From: Hsuehochloa calcarea
Taxonomy: Eukaryota; Streptophyta; Magnoliopsida; Poales; Poaceae
Length of the DNA: 64,000 nt
Direction: 5' to 3'
NCBI GenBank assembly: GCA_036346395.1
Contig: CM070609.1
Span: 29,896,223 to 29,960,222, forward strand
Part shown: in pieces, positions 22,982 to 34,000 of the stretch
Position numbering within the stretch: the stretch's first letter is position 1
How the letters are laid out: every line of letters begins with the position of its first letter
Made by a program: the position numbers and the translations under genes
Notes under the pieces: generated by a model
The model's input: the letters and a program-made list of their open reading frames with translations, nothing else
Told to the model about the DNA's origin: nothing
Database searches by the model: none

Positions 22982-25173
22982 TCATCTCCAAGGTGGCCAC
23001 TGCGACTGTGGTGAAGGAAAAGCTCCATCATTCGGAGGCGCATGAGGTGGATTATTCGAACCCGCCGATTGAGGCTGCACAAAGGAGAAGAGATTGCATG
23101 TGAGACAAGATTACATTAGATACCTAATCTAGGAAGGTAGAGGTCATACAAGCAAAGCACAAGCGAAAGCAAAAAACTTTCATACTCACAGGAGTAGCTG
23201 CAGCTGCAGGACGCGGAGGCGGAGGTGGAGCCAACAGCCCAGCTGGCACAGCAAAGCCCGTATGTTGCCCAAGACCTTGTAAAAACTCCGTAATGTCCGC
23301 CAGCCTCTGCGTCTGGGCCTGCCGCTCGGCTGCTCGACCTCCACCGGCCGACATCCTCTATTTTCGGCCTCCGCTCCGACGTTGCATCATTTCTTGTTCG
23401 GTAGGGCTGCAATATTTCACTACAATGTTTGATAATGCAAAGCTAATTAAGGTGTAAAGAACAATATCACGACGAGTAAAGCAGAATAACCTCGAGTCGT
23501 GGACCCGTCTTTGTCGGTGATGCCTCGCTGTGGGCGTATGGCGGGCTCGCTCGTGCTCGTGCTCGGATCTGGGAGAGATGGAGTAGAGGCCGTGTCGATG
23601 AGGCCGTCGCCAAGCCAGAACCGCCCATGCTTCTTGCCTTGTCCCACCCTCATGACGATCTCTCCATCAAAGTCCTGGGTGCTCGGATCATGGTCTGGCC
23701 CATGGACCGACCTTGCCGTCGACGTGTACTCACTGATGCGGGTGTGGACGCTCGGGTTCGTGTACGCCTGGGGCGGGTCCTCCAGGTTGAAGGAGACGTC
23801 GGACGTCGCCTTGCCCTTGTGGGCCATACACCATGCCTGGAAGTCCGAGCAAGGCTGGCCACTATGTGACGCCGACTGCGAGAAAGACAGCAAGATAATT
23901 AGAAATCAGGCAGAATTGAGCGTCACAATAGATAAATGAATTCGTGTACCCATGCTTGTTTGTATGCGGAGAGGCTGCGGCTGCCTTGATGGTGTGCTGG
24001 ACCTTGCATCATCAAACGACGGGCCCGCATCACTGCATCTGGAGATACTCCTCCGTGAACCACTTGTCCACGATCATCGCCCAGAGACTCGGGATACGAT
24101 TGGCACCACCAGGAATCATCTACACGTCATCAAGTATTTGACATATAAGAAGATCAAATTAAACGTACTTAATCTCAAAACGAATCAATATTAATGTTCT
24201 TCATCTACCTCAAGGTACTGGTCCCGGGTCAGCGTCATGTTTCTTGCGTCTTTCTTGGTGACCTTCTCTCCAAGCTTCGACCCGTGGTAGGTTACGATGG
24301 CCTGGATGCGCACCTCGTGATGCATGTCGGTGATGAGTTTTTTACAGGCTTTGGTAGCCACCTGGTCCGCCCTGGCCTCAAATCCCTCATCGCATCTGAA
24401 ATAGGTCTGCATACAAACGCGATGTATCCATTCATTATTTCAAGAAAAGTCCAATGAATGCGATGTATTGAGCAATGTTGTGCGGGGGAGACTTACCCAA
24501 AACTCCGCCTTCACCCGCGCCGCCTTGTTGGGGTACTCCGCATCGGGGCCGACGGCGTAGTGGTCAAACGAGTAGGCCGGCTCCGTCTTCCCGGCGTACG
24601 TGACAATGCCGGGGTAGTGTTGCCTGCACAGAAGACCCAGGATGCCATTGGCGGAGCGTGCGCTACCACCTGACACAACCACCCAGTTCCTGCACAAGTG
24701 ATTAAGAAAAATTATTAGTTTCTCTTTTTTTTCAACATATCATATGAAGTAGTGGTGACAACATCTAAAGTTACTTACTTTTGCCCTTCGGGGCGAATCA
24801 CTGGACGTCGGTGAGGATGCAGACCCTGAGGGAGGCTCGCGGGACCTCGCAAGTAGACACTCGAAGAGGAAGAGGAGGAAGCGGAACCCGTGCCTACCGC
24901 CTCGTCGTCGTCCTCGTGCGCCCCCTCCTCCTCGTCCAACTCGTCCACGGGCGCCACCTCCTCCTCGGCCGTCTGCCGAACCAGCTCCTCGTCCAACTCG
25001 TCCACGGGCGCCACCTCCTCCTCCAGCACCTCCTCACGCGGCGTGGGAGGAGACGGCCCCCTCCTGCGGCCGGCGGTCCTCTTCCTCCTCCTCCTGTCCG
25101 ACCCCTCCGCCTCCTCCGCAGTGCGTGGTCTCTGGTAAAACGAGGACACGGCCCTACGACGGTCGCCCGCCAT
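22982..25173 (-). pseudogene. TNPA-like CACTA gene (Transposase_24 type), 7 exons, decayed
   Basis: The start is ATG 25173 (MAGDRRRAVSSFYQRP). Exon 1 is 24779-25173, with an acidic DELDEE tract that is tandemly duplicated. Exon 2 is 24497-24689 (NWVVVSGGSARSANG), exon 3 24209-24406, exon 4 23950-24119 (MIPGGANRIPSLWAMIVDKW), exon 5 23491-23875 (SASHSGQPCSDFQAWCMAHK), exon 6 23190-23406 and exon 7 22982-23074, all with GT-AG borders. Phases agree across exons 1-4. Exon 4 then has a +1 frameshift and stop after LQMQ, and exon 6 has an in-frame stop. The order and motifs match the second ORF of plant En/Spm elements, whose product binds the subterminal repeats. Confidence 0.75.
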
Positions 25174-25333
25174 CTTTGTTCACTCACCTGCAATTAAAAA
25201 GAATAAGCAAGACGTAATTAGAAATATATGCAAAATGAACAAAACATTATTACAAAAAACATAGTAATACATGTATTAGAAATAGATGCAAAATGAACAA
25301 AACATAATTACAAAAAACATAGTATTACATGTA

Positions 25334-26240
25334 TTAGAAATAATCTTCATGATTGGGATTAGCTGGATCATAGGTCTCGTCATCACTATCAATATTGTCC
25401 AAATCATCAACACTATCCGAAGGAGGAATGTTGTCTTCATTGTCATTGCCTAAACGTAATCGCTCAAGCATTTGTAAGTCCTTCACATTTCGCACCTCGT
25501 CTCCAGCGTCCTCGTCATCAACCCTTTCATTGTCTACTTCCATTCCTATCGCTTCGGTTAAGTCTATCTCAAACCTCCCTTGTAGCCCCTCTTCTTGAAA
25601 GAACTCTCCATCATATGTGTTTGGGTTGAAGTTGTAATCTTCATCGTTTGGGACAGGTAGTTTACCGTGTGGCGATACCTTGTGCACAATAGCCCAACCC
25701 TTAAGATGTTCTTTGTCTTGGCACGCGTATGGCGTATAATAAACCTGGACGGCCTGTTGAGCCACAATGTAGACAAGGTTGGTCAACACATATAGCATGA
25801 TACTGCGCCACTCTTCATTTTTCAATTGCTTAGTGGTCGATGCACTTGCGCTTCCGAGTTGCCCTTGGAAAAGGCTGAGGTTCGATTCATTTTCGCCAGC
25901 ATTGTAACGAGGGGGTGGATTATAAACGCTAGGAAGGTTCTCAGTGTAGTATTTCTCTGTGAAGTTTGACACCTCCTCCGAATGTATGCCTCGCAATGGA
26001 AGCCTCAATTTTGGCTTTATTTCTACATTTTTGCGAAGAGTCTTGGACATCTCTCGATTGGATAGCACCAACGGATCGCACGGCCCCCATACGTGCCTCA
26101 TACGGGAGGTGCACAATCAAATCTTTGCATCGCCAAGAAAAAGCGGGTGGAAAGATCTTCTCCAACTTACGAGCAACACGGGTGCCACTTTTCCAAGTCA
26201 TCGTGAGTAATATAAGAATCAAATGCATCTACACGATCTT
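25334..26240 (-). pseudogene. TNP2-like CACTA transposase, C-terminal remnant
   Basis: The minus strand carries a DUF4218-like segment with IFPPAF and DLIVHLPYEARMG (about 26110-26190). After frameshifts, EVSNFTEKYYTENLPS and a DUF4216-like segment follow (VQVYYTPYACQDKEHLKGWA), ending in an acidic tail and a stop near 25334. These are C-terminal parts of the TNP2 (Transposase_21) protein. The N-terminal zinc finger and catalytic core are not found upstream, where 26240-28480 is noncoding. The gene lies directly upstream of the TNPA-like gene on the same strand, the usual order. Confidence 0.75.
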
Positions 26241-26279
26241 TCTCCTATCTAATAGGTGAAGATAGGTCCTAATCACACG

Positions 26280-26459
26280 AGGATGCGTAGATGAGGTTAG
26301 TTTCCATGCTCTACTCCTATCAGAGAGAATTTGGCGACACCTCCCGTTCTCCAAATACACGTCTGGCGGGGAGATTGTGTATCCGGAGAACAACAGGAGA
26401 TGTTGCCAAACTCACGCGGATCGAGTAGACCACGAAACTAACCCCATCTACGCATCCTC
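26280..26459. repeat. Imperfect inverted repeat, about 75-bp arms
   Basis: GAGGATGCGTAGATG at 26279 is matched in reverse by CATCTACGCATCCTC ending at 26459. Pairing continues inward through GGTTAGTTTC, CTACTC, TTTGGC and GAGAAC to about 26353 and 26384. The loop is about 30 bp. It sits where the TNP2 similarity ends. Confidence 0.7.
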
Positions 26460-26461
26460 AG

Positions 26462-28479
26462 CTAATCAAAAACGTGGACAATTCGAAACAGATACGGTTA
26501 TAGATATGCAAAGATCTGCATATTTCCAACCGTATCTCTTTCGAACGGGAGACGCCTAACTAGGTTACGCCTAACCAGAGAATAAACTGGGCCGACCAAT
26601 CAGAGGATTACTTGCATTGTATGGAAGAATGGGAAGTTTAAAGTAGCAGATAGCAAATACCTCGCAACACGTAGTCATTTAGGATAGCACCTCCACGAAA
26701 GATAATATCTCGCCACACATGCATCTATTGCTTTGTCAATATAAAGTCAACCAGCTGGCCACCTGGTAGTGTAACCCACCTGCCTCCAAAATGCAATGTA
26801 GGCGTCACCAAATTTTTTTTGCTATACATGACAAAGATCCAGTGGTACTGACACAAGGAAATAGGTACTTGTTGAAATTATGCATCTCAAATTGAAATTC
26901 AGCGGCCATAATAGGTAAACACAAAAGTTTCTTTCAAAAATTGCAGTGGTCTAGCAAGTCTATTTGCCTATCTAATTTACTCTCTCTGTTCTTTTATACC
27001 CGACGGCCTAGAATGTGGGAAGTCAACATAAATTAAATAGTCTAGCACTCTAAAATCTAAACAGAGAAGCAGATCGGAAAGGGTATAAGCATAACAATAT
27101 AGTACATGCATTCCTTAGTTCGGCTTTTATATGGTGAACTTGGCCTTGGGTACATTGTACAATATGAGTATTACCTACTATTATAGCAATGTAACTTTGT
27201 TTTCGGACTTTCAGTCACCATGATAATATTACAAAGTAAACTTCAAACTAAAGGTTGTTAATTTCATACTTCACTAAAGAGAACAAAAACAATTAGATAA
27301 TGTTACAGCACTAAGATGTGTTCTCATCCATAGTAGACCCTTTGTAGAAACCACTGTCATCTCACTAAGCCAACCAAAAACAAAATAGCAATTGAAGGAA
27401 AAAATCATGGCAATGTATATGCCAACACGTTCCCAAGGTCAAAACTAAAAGGATATATGATGATAAATAAAATGCTCTGCCATCACAACAGTCCATATTT
27501 TCACATTTCACATGAGTGCATCCTGGATAAAATGATAAATGATCTGACGTTGAAGATCATAAAATCATTTACAATAGTATTATCAATTTAATGTAACAGA
27601 TGGTATTTAGGTAGTTACCACACCTATTGACTATTGTCGATTTTAGCTTCCCAGAATCACTACTTTCGTACATGCCTTTCAAGACTACCTAGACATTATA
27701 GATTACCTTATGATGGACTCATCACTCAGATGTGTATGTGTATTTGATCCAATGATGGGGGCCCAATACAATCTTCCTGTTCTCCTTCCTCCTTTCCTGG
27801 ATGCTGTCTAGTGTAATTAAGAAGTAACTTAACTTATGCCAAATAAATACTTAATCACAACATACTTGGGACGGTTAGCAAGAAAGTCAAACATGTTCTA
27901 TATGGGTAATTACTTTTTAGCTAACAGCAAAGCAATGGACAGTAAAGTATTAACTGTCTCTATCTTCATTTAGGATACAATATGTAAGGAAGTTGTTATT
28001 CAAATAAGTTTCACAAACTCACTAGGATCACATTCATTTCTGTACTTGATAATCAGTGAAAAGGAGAACTATAACTTTGACGATGGGCCCAAAATATAAT
28101 GCTGAAGATCATTGAACATATTGCAAATAATTTCGGGTAGGCTCTAACCCAAAACAGTTACGTGATTAATATATTAAGTGGTTGCACTTAGAGGCTTTGT
28201 TGTATATATAGATATTACTCAACAAAAAAAAATCTAAAACAAATATGAGACAGGAAGCAATATGAGACTACTATCTGAGTTCCATCTCGTCAGTTCACAG
28301 TCTATTTGCCAAAAAATATATATGAGATAGATCCATGTCAATAATTAATGGTATACGCTAGGTAACTATGTCAACAAAATTAATGCTCCATATATTCTAC
28401 CTGAAAAGAAAAGATAAAACAATATGGTATTTATCTACCTGAAAAGAAAAGATAAAATGATTCTTCACCAAAATTGCAG
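26462..28479. other. Noncoding CACTA interior
   Basis: This 2-kb AT-rich stretch has no coding similarity and no transposase core. A 28-bp word (CTACCTGAAAAGAAAAGATA...) is duplicated at 28399 and 28437. It replaces the region where TNP2 exons for the catalytic core would be expected. Confidence 0.5.
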
Positions 28480-28795
28480 AGTGGAGCGGGCGCGGCGCAA
28501 GGGCGCGCGCGCGCGGCGCGGCACGCGGGCGGCGGCGCTGAGCGGCGGCACGAGCCGGCACAGCGGCGGGTGGCGGCAGCGCGCGGGCACGCACGCTGGC
28601 GGCCTGAGCGGGCGGCGGCGGCGCGGCGCGGGCGCGGCGCAGCGCGGCGCGGAGAGGAGCGCGCGGCGGCGCGTGGGGCCGACTTCAGCGCGGCGGCGGC
28701 GAGGGGGCGCGCGCGCTAGCGGCGCGCGGCGCGGCGCGGCGCGTGGCGCGGCGCGAGCGGCGGCGAGGCGCGCGAGGCGACTCGAGGAGAGATAG
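28480..28795. other. Extreme GC/CpG-rich tract
   Basis: About 315 bp of almost pure G and C on a GCGCGGC theme, in an AT-rich setting. Every frame on both strands is open because stops need A or T, so the Arg/Ala-rich frames here are not evidence of genes. It sits between the 5' subterminal region and the gene region of the CACTA element, where a promoter or first exon would be expected. Confidence 0.7.
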
Positions 28796-28854
28796 AGGTG
28801 AGTGGGAAATGAGAGAAAGAGAGAGCGCGCGCGCACGGTAGGGATAAAGAGAAC

Positions 28855-30538
28855 TTTGCCGAGTGCGAGATCGGCGGCACTCGGCAAAGTAATAAATTTG
28901 CCGAGTGTCGTGATCTGGCACTCGGCAAAGTTATTAACTTTGCCGAGTGCCCGATGGACGGCACTCGGCAAAGTTAATAGTTTGCCGAGTGCCAACCCTA
29001 GGCACTCGGCAAACAAATTTTTTTTTTTTTGGTTTTTTACCTCCAATATTTTTTTGAAGCTTTAGTACACTACCACAAACAACATGTTTAAATTTGGGAT
29101 ATTTTCATTGCCTTTTGGCATATTTCTATAGTTTATTTTGTTTTGTTGAATTTTTCCAAAAAATGTAAGTTTGAACTGCAGGTGCATCGAATAATGGATT
29201 ACATTCGTTCAAAAAATGTTATCCTTGTTTCTTAGTGTAAATTTAGGCTAAATCCAGGAACTGTCTCAAAATTTCGATCAACGTGCTCACGGGGCAACGC
29301 CGCCAACTTGCGTGGGAGTGGTTTTTTAATTGTATAAAATGCGAACGAATTCCGAAAATCATGAAACTTGTCGAGTTGTCGCCGTATCGTATGCGTATGC
29401 CGTGGAAAAAATTTGAAAAAATTTCAAGCACGCCACACGTCGATGCTCACAAACCAGAGATATCCACATGTGATCACGTCGATGCTCGAAACATAGGATA
29501 TCTCCTGGTTTGTGAGCATCGTACGTGACAGCGTGCTCGAAAATTTTTCAAATTTTTTCCACGGCATACGCATACGATACGGCGACAACTCGACAAGTTT
29601 CATGATTTTTGGAATTCGTTCGCATTTTATACAATTAAAAAACCACTCCCACGCAAGTTGGCGCGTTGCCCCGTGAGCACGTTGATCGAAATTTCGAGAC
29701 AGTTCCTGGATTTAGCCTAAATTTACACTAAGAAACAAGGATAACATTTTTTGAACGAATGTAATCCATTATTCGATGCACCTGCAGTTCAAACTTACAT
29801 TTTTTGGAAAAATTCAACAAAACAAAATAAACTATAGAAATATGCCAAAAGGCAATGAATATATCCCAAATTTAAACATGTTGTTTGTGGTAGTGTACTA
29901 AAGCTTCAAAAAAATATTGGTGGCAAAAAACCAAAAAAAAAAATTTAGTTTGCCGAGTGCCGGCCATCGGGCACTCGGCAAAGACAAAATTCGCCGAGTG
30001 TCGGCCATCTGGCACTCGGCAAAGACAAAATTCGCCGAGTGTCGGCCATCTGGCACTCGGCAAAGACGCCGCCTCACGACACTCGGCAAAGTTATTACTT
30101 TGCCGAGTGCCGCCTCACGACACTCGGCAAAGTTATTACTTTGCCGAGTGCCAACCCTAGTTACTCGGCAAAGACAAACTTCGCCGAGTGTCGACCATCT
30201 GGCACTCGGCAAAGACAAACTTCGCCGAGTGCCGCCTCACGACACTCGGCAAAGTTATTACTTTGCCGAGTGCCAAACGGTTTGCACTCGGCAAAGACAA
30301 TGCCGCTGGATGCCGTTAGGCCCCCTACAATCTTTGCCGAGTGCCTACCTTTGCCGAGTGCCTGGCACTTGGCAAAGACATTCTTTGCCGAGTGCAGGTA
30401 TTTGCCGAGTGCGGGCACTCGGCAAAGGCCTCTTTGCCGAGTGCCATATTTTGCGAGTCGGCACTCGGCAGCGAGCCTTTGCCGAGTGCCCGCAATTTGG
30501 CACTCGGCAAAGATTTTTGCACTCGGCAAATCACGTGT
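28855..30538. repeat. CACTA subterminal repeat arrays, 5' end
   Basis: Two blocks of TTTGCCGAGTGCC/GGCACTCGGCAAAG (28855-29013 and 29948-30538) are separated by the foldback described below. Spacers such as AAAGTTATTACTTTGCCGAG recur several times at 30087-30265, showing recent local tandem duplication. Long frames here are repeat artefacts. Confidence 0.9.
28981..29983. repeat. Large foldback: about 485-bp inverted arms, 30-bp spacer
   Basis: The left arm (28981-29465) and right arm (29496-29983) are near-perfect reverse complements, from TTTGCCGAGTGCC and T-rich words at the outside to GAGATATCC|GGATATCTC at the centre. The spacer at 29466-29495 reads ACATGTGATCACGTCGATGC and ten more bases. 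Small differences (an extra base here and there) show that the arms are not an assembly mirror. A transcript through it would fold into a hairpin of almost 0.5 kb. Confidence 0.92.
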
Positions 30539-30552
30539 TTCCCGTAGTGAGT

Positions 30553-31033
30553 TTTGGGTGGAGACTGAGAGTGATGCACTGCTTTTTTTGGTATACGAGG
30601 GACAACTAGAATCTGGTGCGGCCGATGTGAACGGTGACAGGACGGGAGGGAATCGATTCCGCCCTACTGGCGCGTAGAGCATAGAGAATCCGAAGCATGT
30701 TTGGAATCACGGAATTTCATTCCAAAAATTAAATTTCACATGAAATGATGTGCGTGCGTTGGGGGCGGGGGCGGGGGAGGAGGGTGCAGATAGTTGCATG
30801 TTGGAGCTACAAGCTAAGATGCATAGACTCGCCGCGGATCAGCTAGTCTACAACATAACATAAATCAACCAACAGTTTTGGTTTCGGCGACCAATGCAAT
30901 GCGGCGGTCGCGGCTCGATCGATCAATGAGGCTAAACTATCCATCAGACTAGGTATTGCAGGTAGGTAGTACACATTGTTTGTCCTTCCCTCTCAGCGCC
31001 GGCGGATTTCGGCGCTCGCGCCGTCGCGCGCGA
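30553..31033. other. Flank and 3' region of the RBR gene
   Basis: This is host sequence right of the CACTA TSD. Together with the stop at 31034 on the minus strand it probably includes the 3' UTR of the RBR gene. A G-rich patch (GGGGGCGGGGGCGGGGG) lies at 30760-30778. Confidence 0.4.
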
Positions 31034-34000
31034 TCAGTTGTGGTGGTGCAACATAAGCGCGTGCAGGGAGTCGATGCACTGGCAGACCTCGCCTGCTTCC
31101 TCCAGCCCCGGCGACATCGGTTTCCCGCACTGATAGCAGAAGACGCAGTGGCACCTGCAACAAAAAAAATATATAGGCAAATAATTAGCAGAGGTCAGTA
31201 TGATTTGTCCACTAGCTTGTTGAGCTCAGTTCTAAGCAATGCATGATCTATGAGATTCTATGGAGGCCATTAAGCACTAGCTGCAAGTTAGTACATTTTT
31301 CGCTCCACTTCTCGTGAGAATCAGGATCCGATCTTTTTGGGAAGCTGGGCGTTTGATGCAGATCCACGAGATCCGAACGAGAAGTTGAGAGTATGAGTTG
31401 TACCAAACAGACCCTAGAATCCTTGAGAAGTCAAAAGTCCACTGAGGAAGTGGAGAAACTAGTTATTGAAATTTTCCATCATTTATCGTATTTACTTCAA
31501 TGTGCGTAAGCATGATACTTCAATCCCATGAACTGTTACATAGTTTCTGTGGCGAGTTGGTCTTTGCCCACAAGGTGGTTGGACTTATATTGCGAAATGA
31601 ACCATCTTGAGCGCACAGTCCAGAAATGCACAAAATCTAAGATATAATTAATGAGATTTGACCATATTTACCCCTAGTAAATGAAATATACAACCTCTCG
31701 ATCAATTTTGGAACATTAAAAGCGGGACTAAAGGTTGGGAAAAAATTATATAACCACATTTTCCACTTTCTCAATGGGATTTAATTGTGAAATTACAACT
31801 TATAAGAAAATGTATTTGTACCGTGAAACCGATCGAGTAGTTAAGAAATTAAGTTCAGGGAGAGCTTCTAGATATTTTAAAATATATGGTAGCCAAAGTT
31901 GAAAAGGTGTACTGCACTTAGGTAAAGTGTGATATCATAATTAGGCCGGGCACACGGGAGGAGTACTACTGACTGGATCTACCTCACCTTGGTATCCCAA
32001 ATGGCGTTTAATTTTTAACATGACTTAATAGGGGTAGAAGAGTAAAAAAAATCCCTCATCTACCTCACCTTGGTATCCTAAATCATGTCTAAGATGGCAT
32101 GTATTACTGACCGGAGAGAATATACAATTGTAATTTAGAAATTCTAATGCTCATCGGAATAATTCCAGGTAATGTGAGTACTAATTATAAATGCATCTAC
32201 CAAACTAGGATCAAGCAGCCGAAAGTACCAAAATTTATGAGACGTGGAATTAATAATATGAAATATAACAAGGAAACCAGACCAGTTTATTTTCAACTCT
32301 ATACTGTACATCTAAAGTTTCTTGTTTATTACAAAGGGACTTGACTAACAAAAATAGTTTGAGTTGCTAATTCCAAAACATCTGCAAATTTAACTTATAC
32401 TAGAATATTGATAGTTTCATAGTTAACAAATGTTACACTAGTTACAGAGAACAATTATCAAAATCAAAATTTTAAATTAAGGTGGAAACATAAGACAACG
32501 ACAAATATAATGCCAAAAGTGGCTTCAACACAAAACCATAGAACATTTAGTACAACTTAGTTATTTCTGGAGGTTCTCACCCAAAGTGACGTAAATCCAA
32601 AACAGCTACTAAAAGTTCCAAAGATTTAACCCAATTATATTGAAGCAACATGATATGAGACGTCAATCATAACAATGACAATGACAAAAAGAAAACAACA
32701 CAACATATGACTTGTCATGAATGAAGTGATCTAGTCATTAAGTCAGCACAAGATCGAATTCCTATAACCCTAAGAGAGCGCTACTCACTCATGATGGAGT
32801 AATTAAATTGACTGCAAGAACTCAAGGCAAACATGAGATGAGCACGGTACCTGCAGTGCATGACCCTGCACCCGGAGATCCTCTCAACCATCATCTTGCA
32901 TTTTGGGCACTGCTTCCATAGGCGATCGGCCGCGAGCTCCTTCACGAGCGCAGCCTCCGGGCTCTTGGCGCAGTCGTGCTCTCCGCCGTCGTCGGCGCTC
33001 CACTCCAGGCCGCAGGTGGCGCACAGCAGGTGGTTGCACGCAGGGCACGGCGCCATGGCCGGCTTGTCATCGCCGCTGGTCTCGAGCATGATCCCGCACC
33101 GGCGGTTCGGGCAGTACGCGCGCCGGTTCGGCGGGAGCGCGCGCTCGGTGAGGCGCAAGCCCCAGTCGCTGAACGCGCCGAAGTCGATGGCTTTCTTGCA
33201 TTCTTCCGGGTGCAGGACGCCATTCTCCTGGCCCTTGCACTCCGGGTCGGGGCATGGGATGGGCAGGTCGCCTTCGCTGATCCTGCCCTCGACGAACGTA
33301 GCCATGCACGCCACGCAGAACCGGTGCTCGCACAGCGGGCCGTGGAAGAGGTCGAAGATGGGGAGGGTCTCCAAGCAGATGCGGCAGTCGAACTTGGGGA
33401 CGTCGTCGTCGTCGAGAGGGGGGACCCTCGAACGCCTCTTCGTCGACGCGCGGGGCTCGTCGGGGTCGAGGTCGGACGGGCTGATGCCCCATCTCTTGAG
33501 GAGCTTAGGAAGGGAGAGCTCACGGTCTTCTTTGCCGGCGGCCTCCACGGAGGTGGGGTTGTAGGGTTCGTCGTTGGGTGCCTCAGATCTTGGAAGGTAT
33601 TGCTGGAAAGATCCATGAAGTCCTGGTTCCTCTATCTTCTCTTTCATCTTAGCATCTGCCTTGAAGAACTTCGGCAGGGAGAGCTCACGGTCTTCTTCGC
33701 CGGCGGCCACGGCGGTGCGGTTGTACGGTTCATCGTTGGGTGTCTCAGATCCTGGAAGGCATCGTTGGAAATATGCATCAAGTCCCAGCTCCTCCATCTG
33801 CTCGTGCTTCTGAGCATCGCGGAGGATGGACTCGTACCAGCCGTTGTCGTGCCCGTCTTCCATGCCGGCGAAGACGACCGACGAGTCGGAGTCGGCGAGC
33901 AGGGTCCGTCTTGTTGCGGAGACGTCGTCGTCGGCAGCAACGGGACTTGCCAGAGCGGCGGCGTGGTGGTTGCATCTTGCCGACGAGGCGACGCTAGCGG

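Larger units (their letters stand above)
22101..30549 (-). mobile_element. CACTA (En/Spm) transposon, 8.4 kb, both ends present
   Basis: The left end CACTACTGGATTCCGA (22101) and the inverse of the right end (CACTACGGGAAACACG, ending 30549) are CACTA terminal repeats. AGT is duplicated at 22098-22100 and 30550-30552, the expected 3-bp TSD. Subterminal regions carry many copies of TTTGCCGAGTGCC and its inverse. Internal genes are on the minus strand: a TNP2 remnant upstream and a TNPA-like gene downstream. Both are broken, so the element is non-autonomous, but the ends look usable if transposase is supplied in trans. Confidence 0.92.

Noticed and set aside
23499..23939. 146-codon plus-strand frame
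   Set aside because: It is the mirror of TNPA-like exon 5, whose minus-strand product and splice borders match the family.
28424..29046. Arg/Ala-rich frames on both strands
   Set aside because: The DNA is nearly pure G+C, so stop codons are rare in all six frames.
29898..30682. Frames of up to 230 codons in the 5' subterminal region of the CACTA element
   Set aside because: They read through the repeated TTTGCCGAGTGCC word in different phases, giving repetitive protein such as HSAK or LCRV repeats, with no conserved product.
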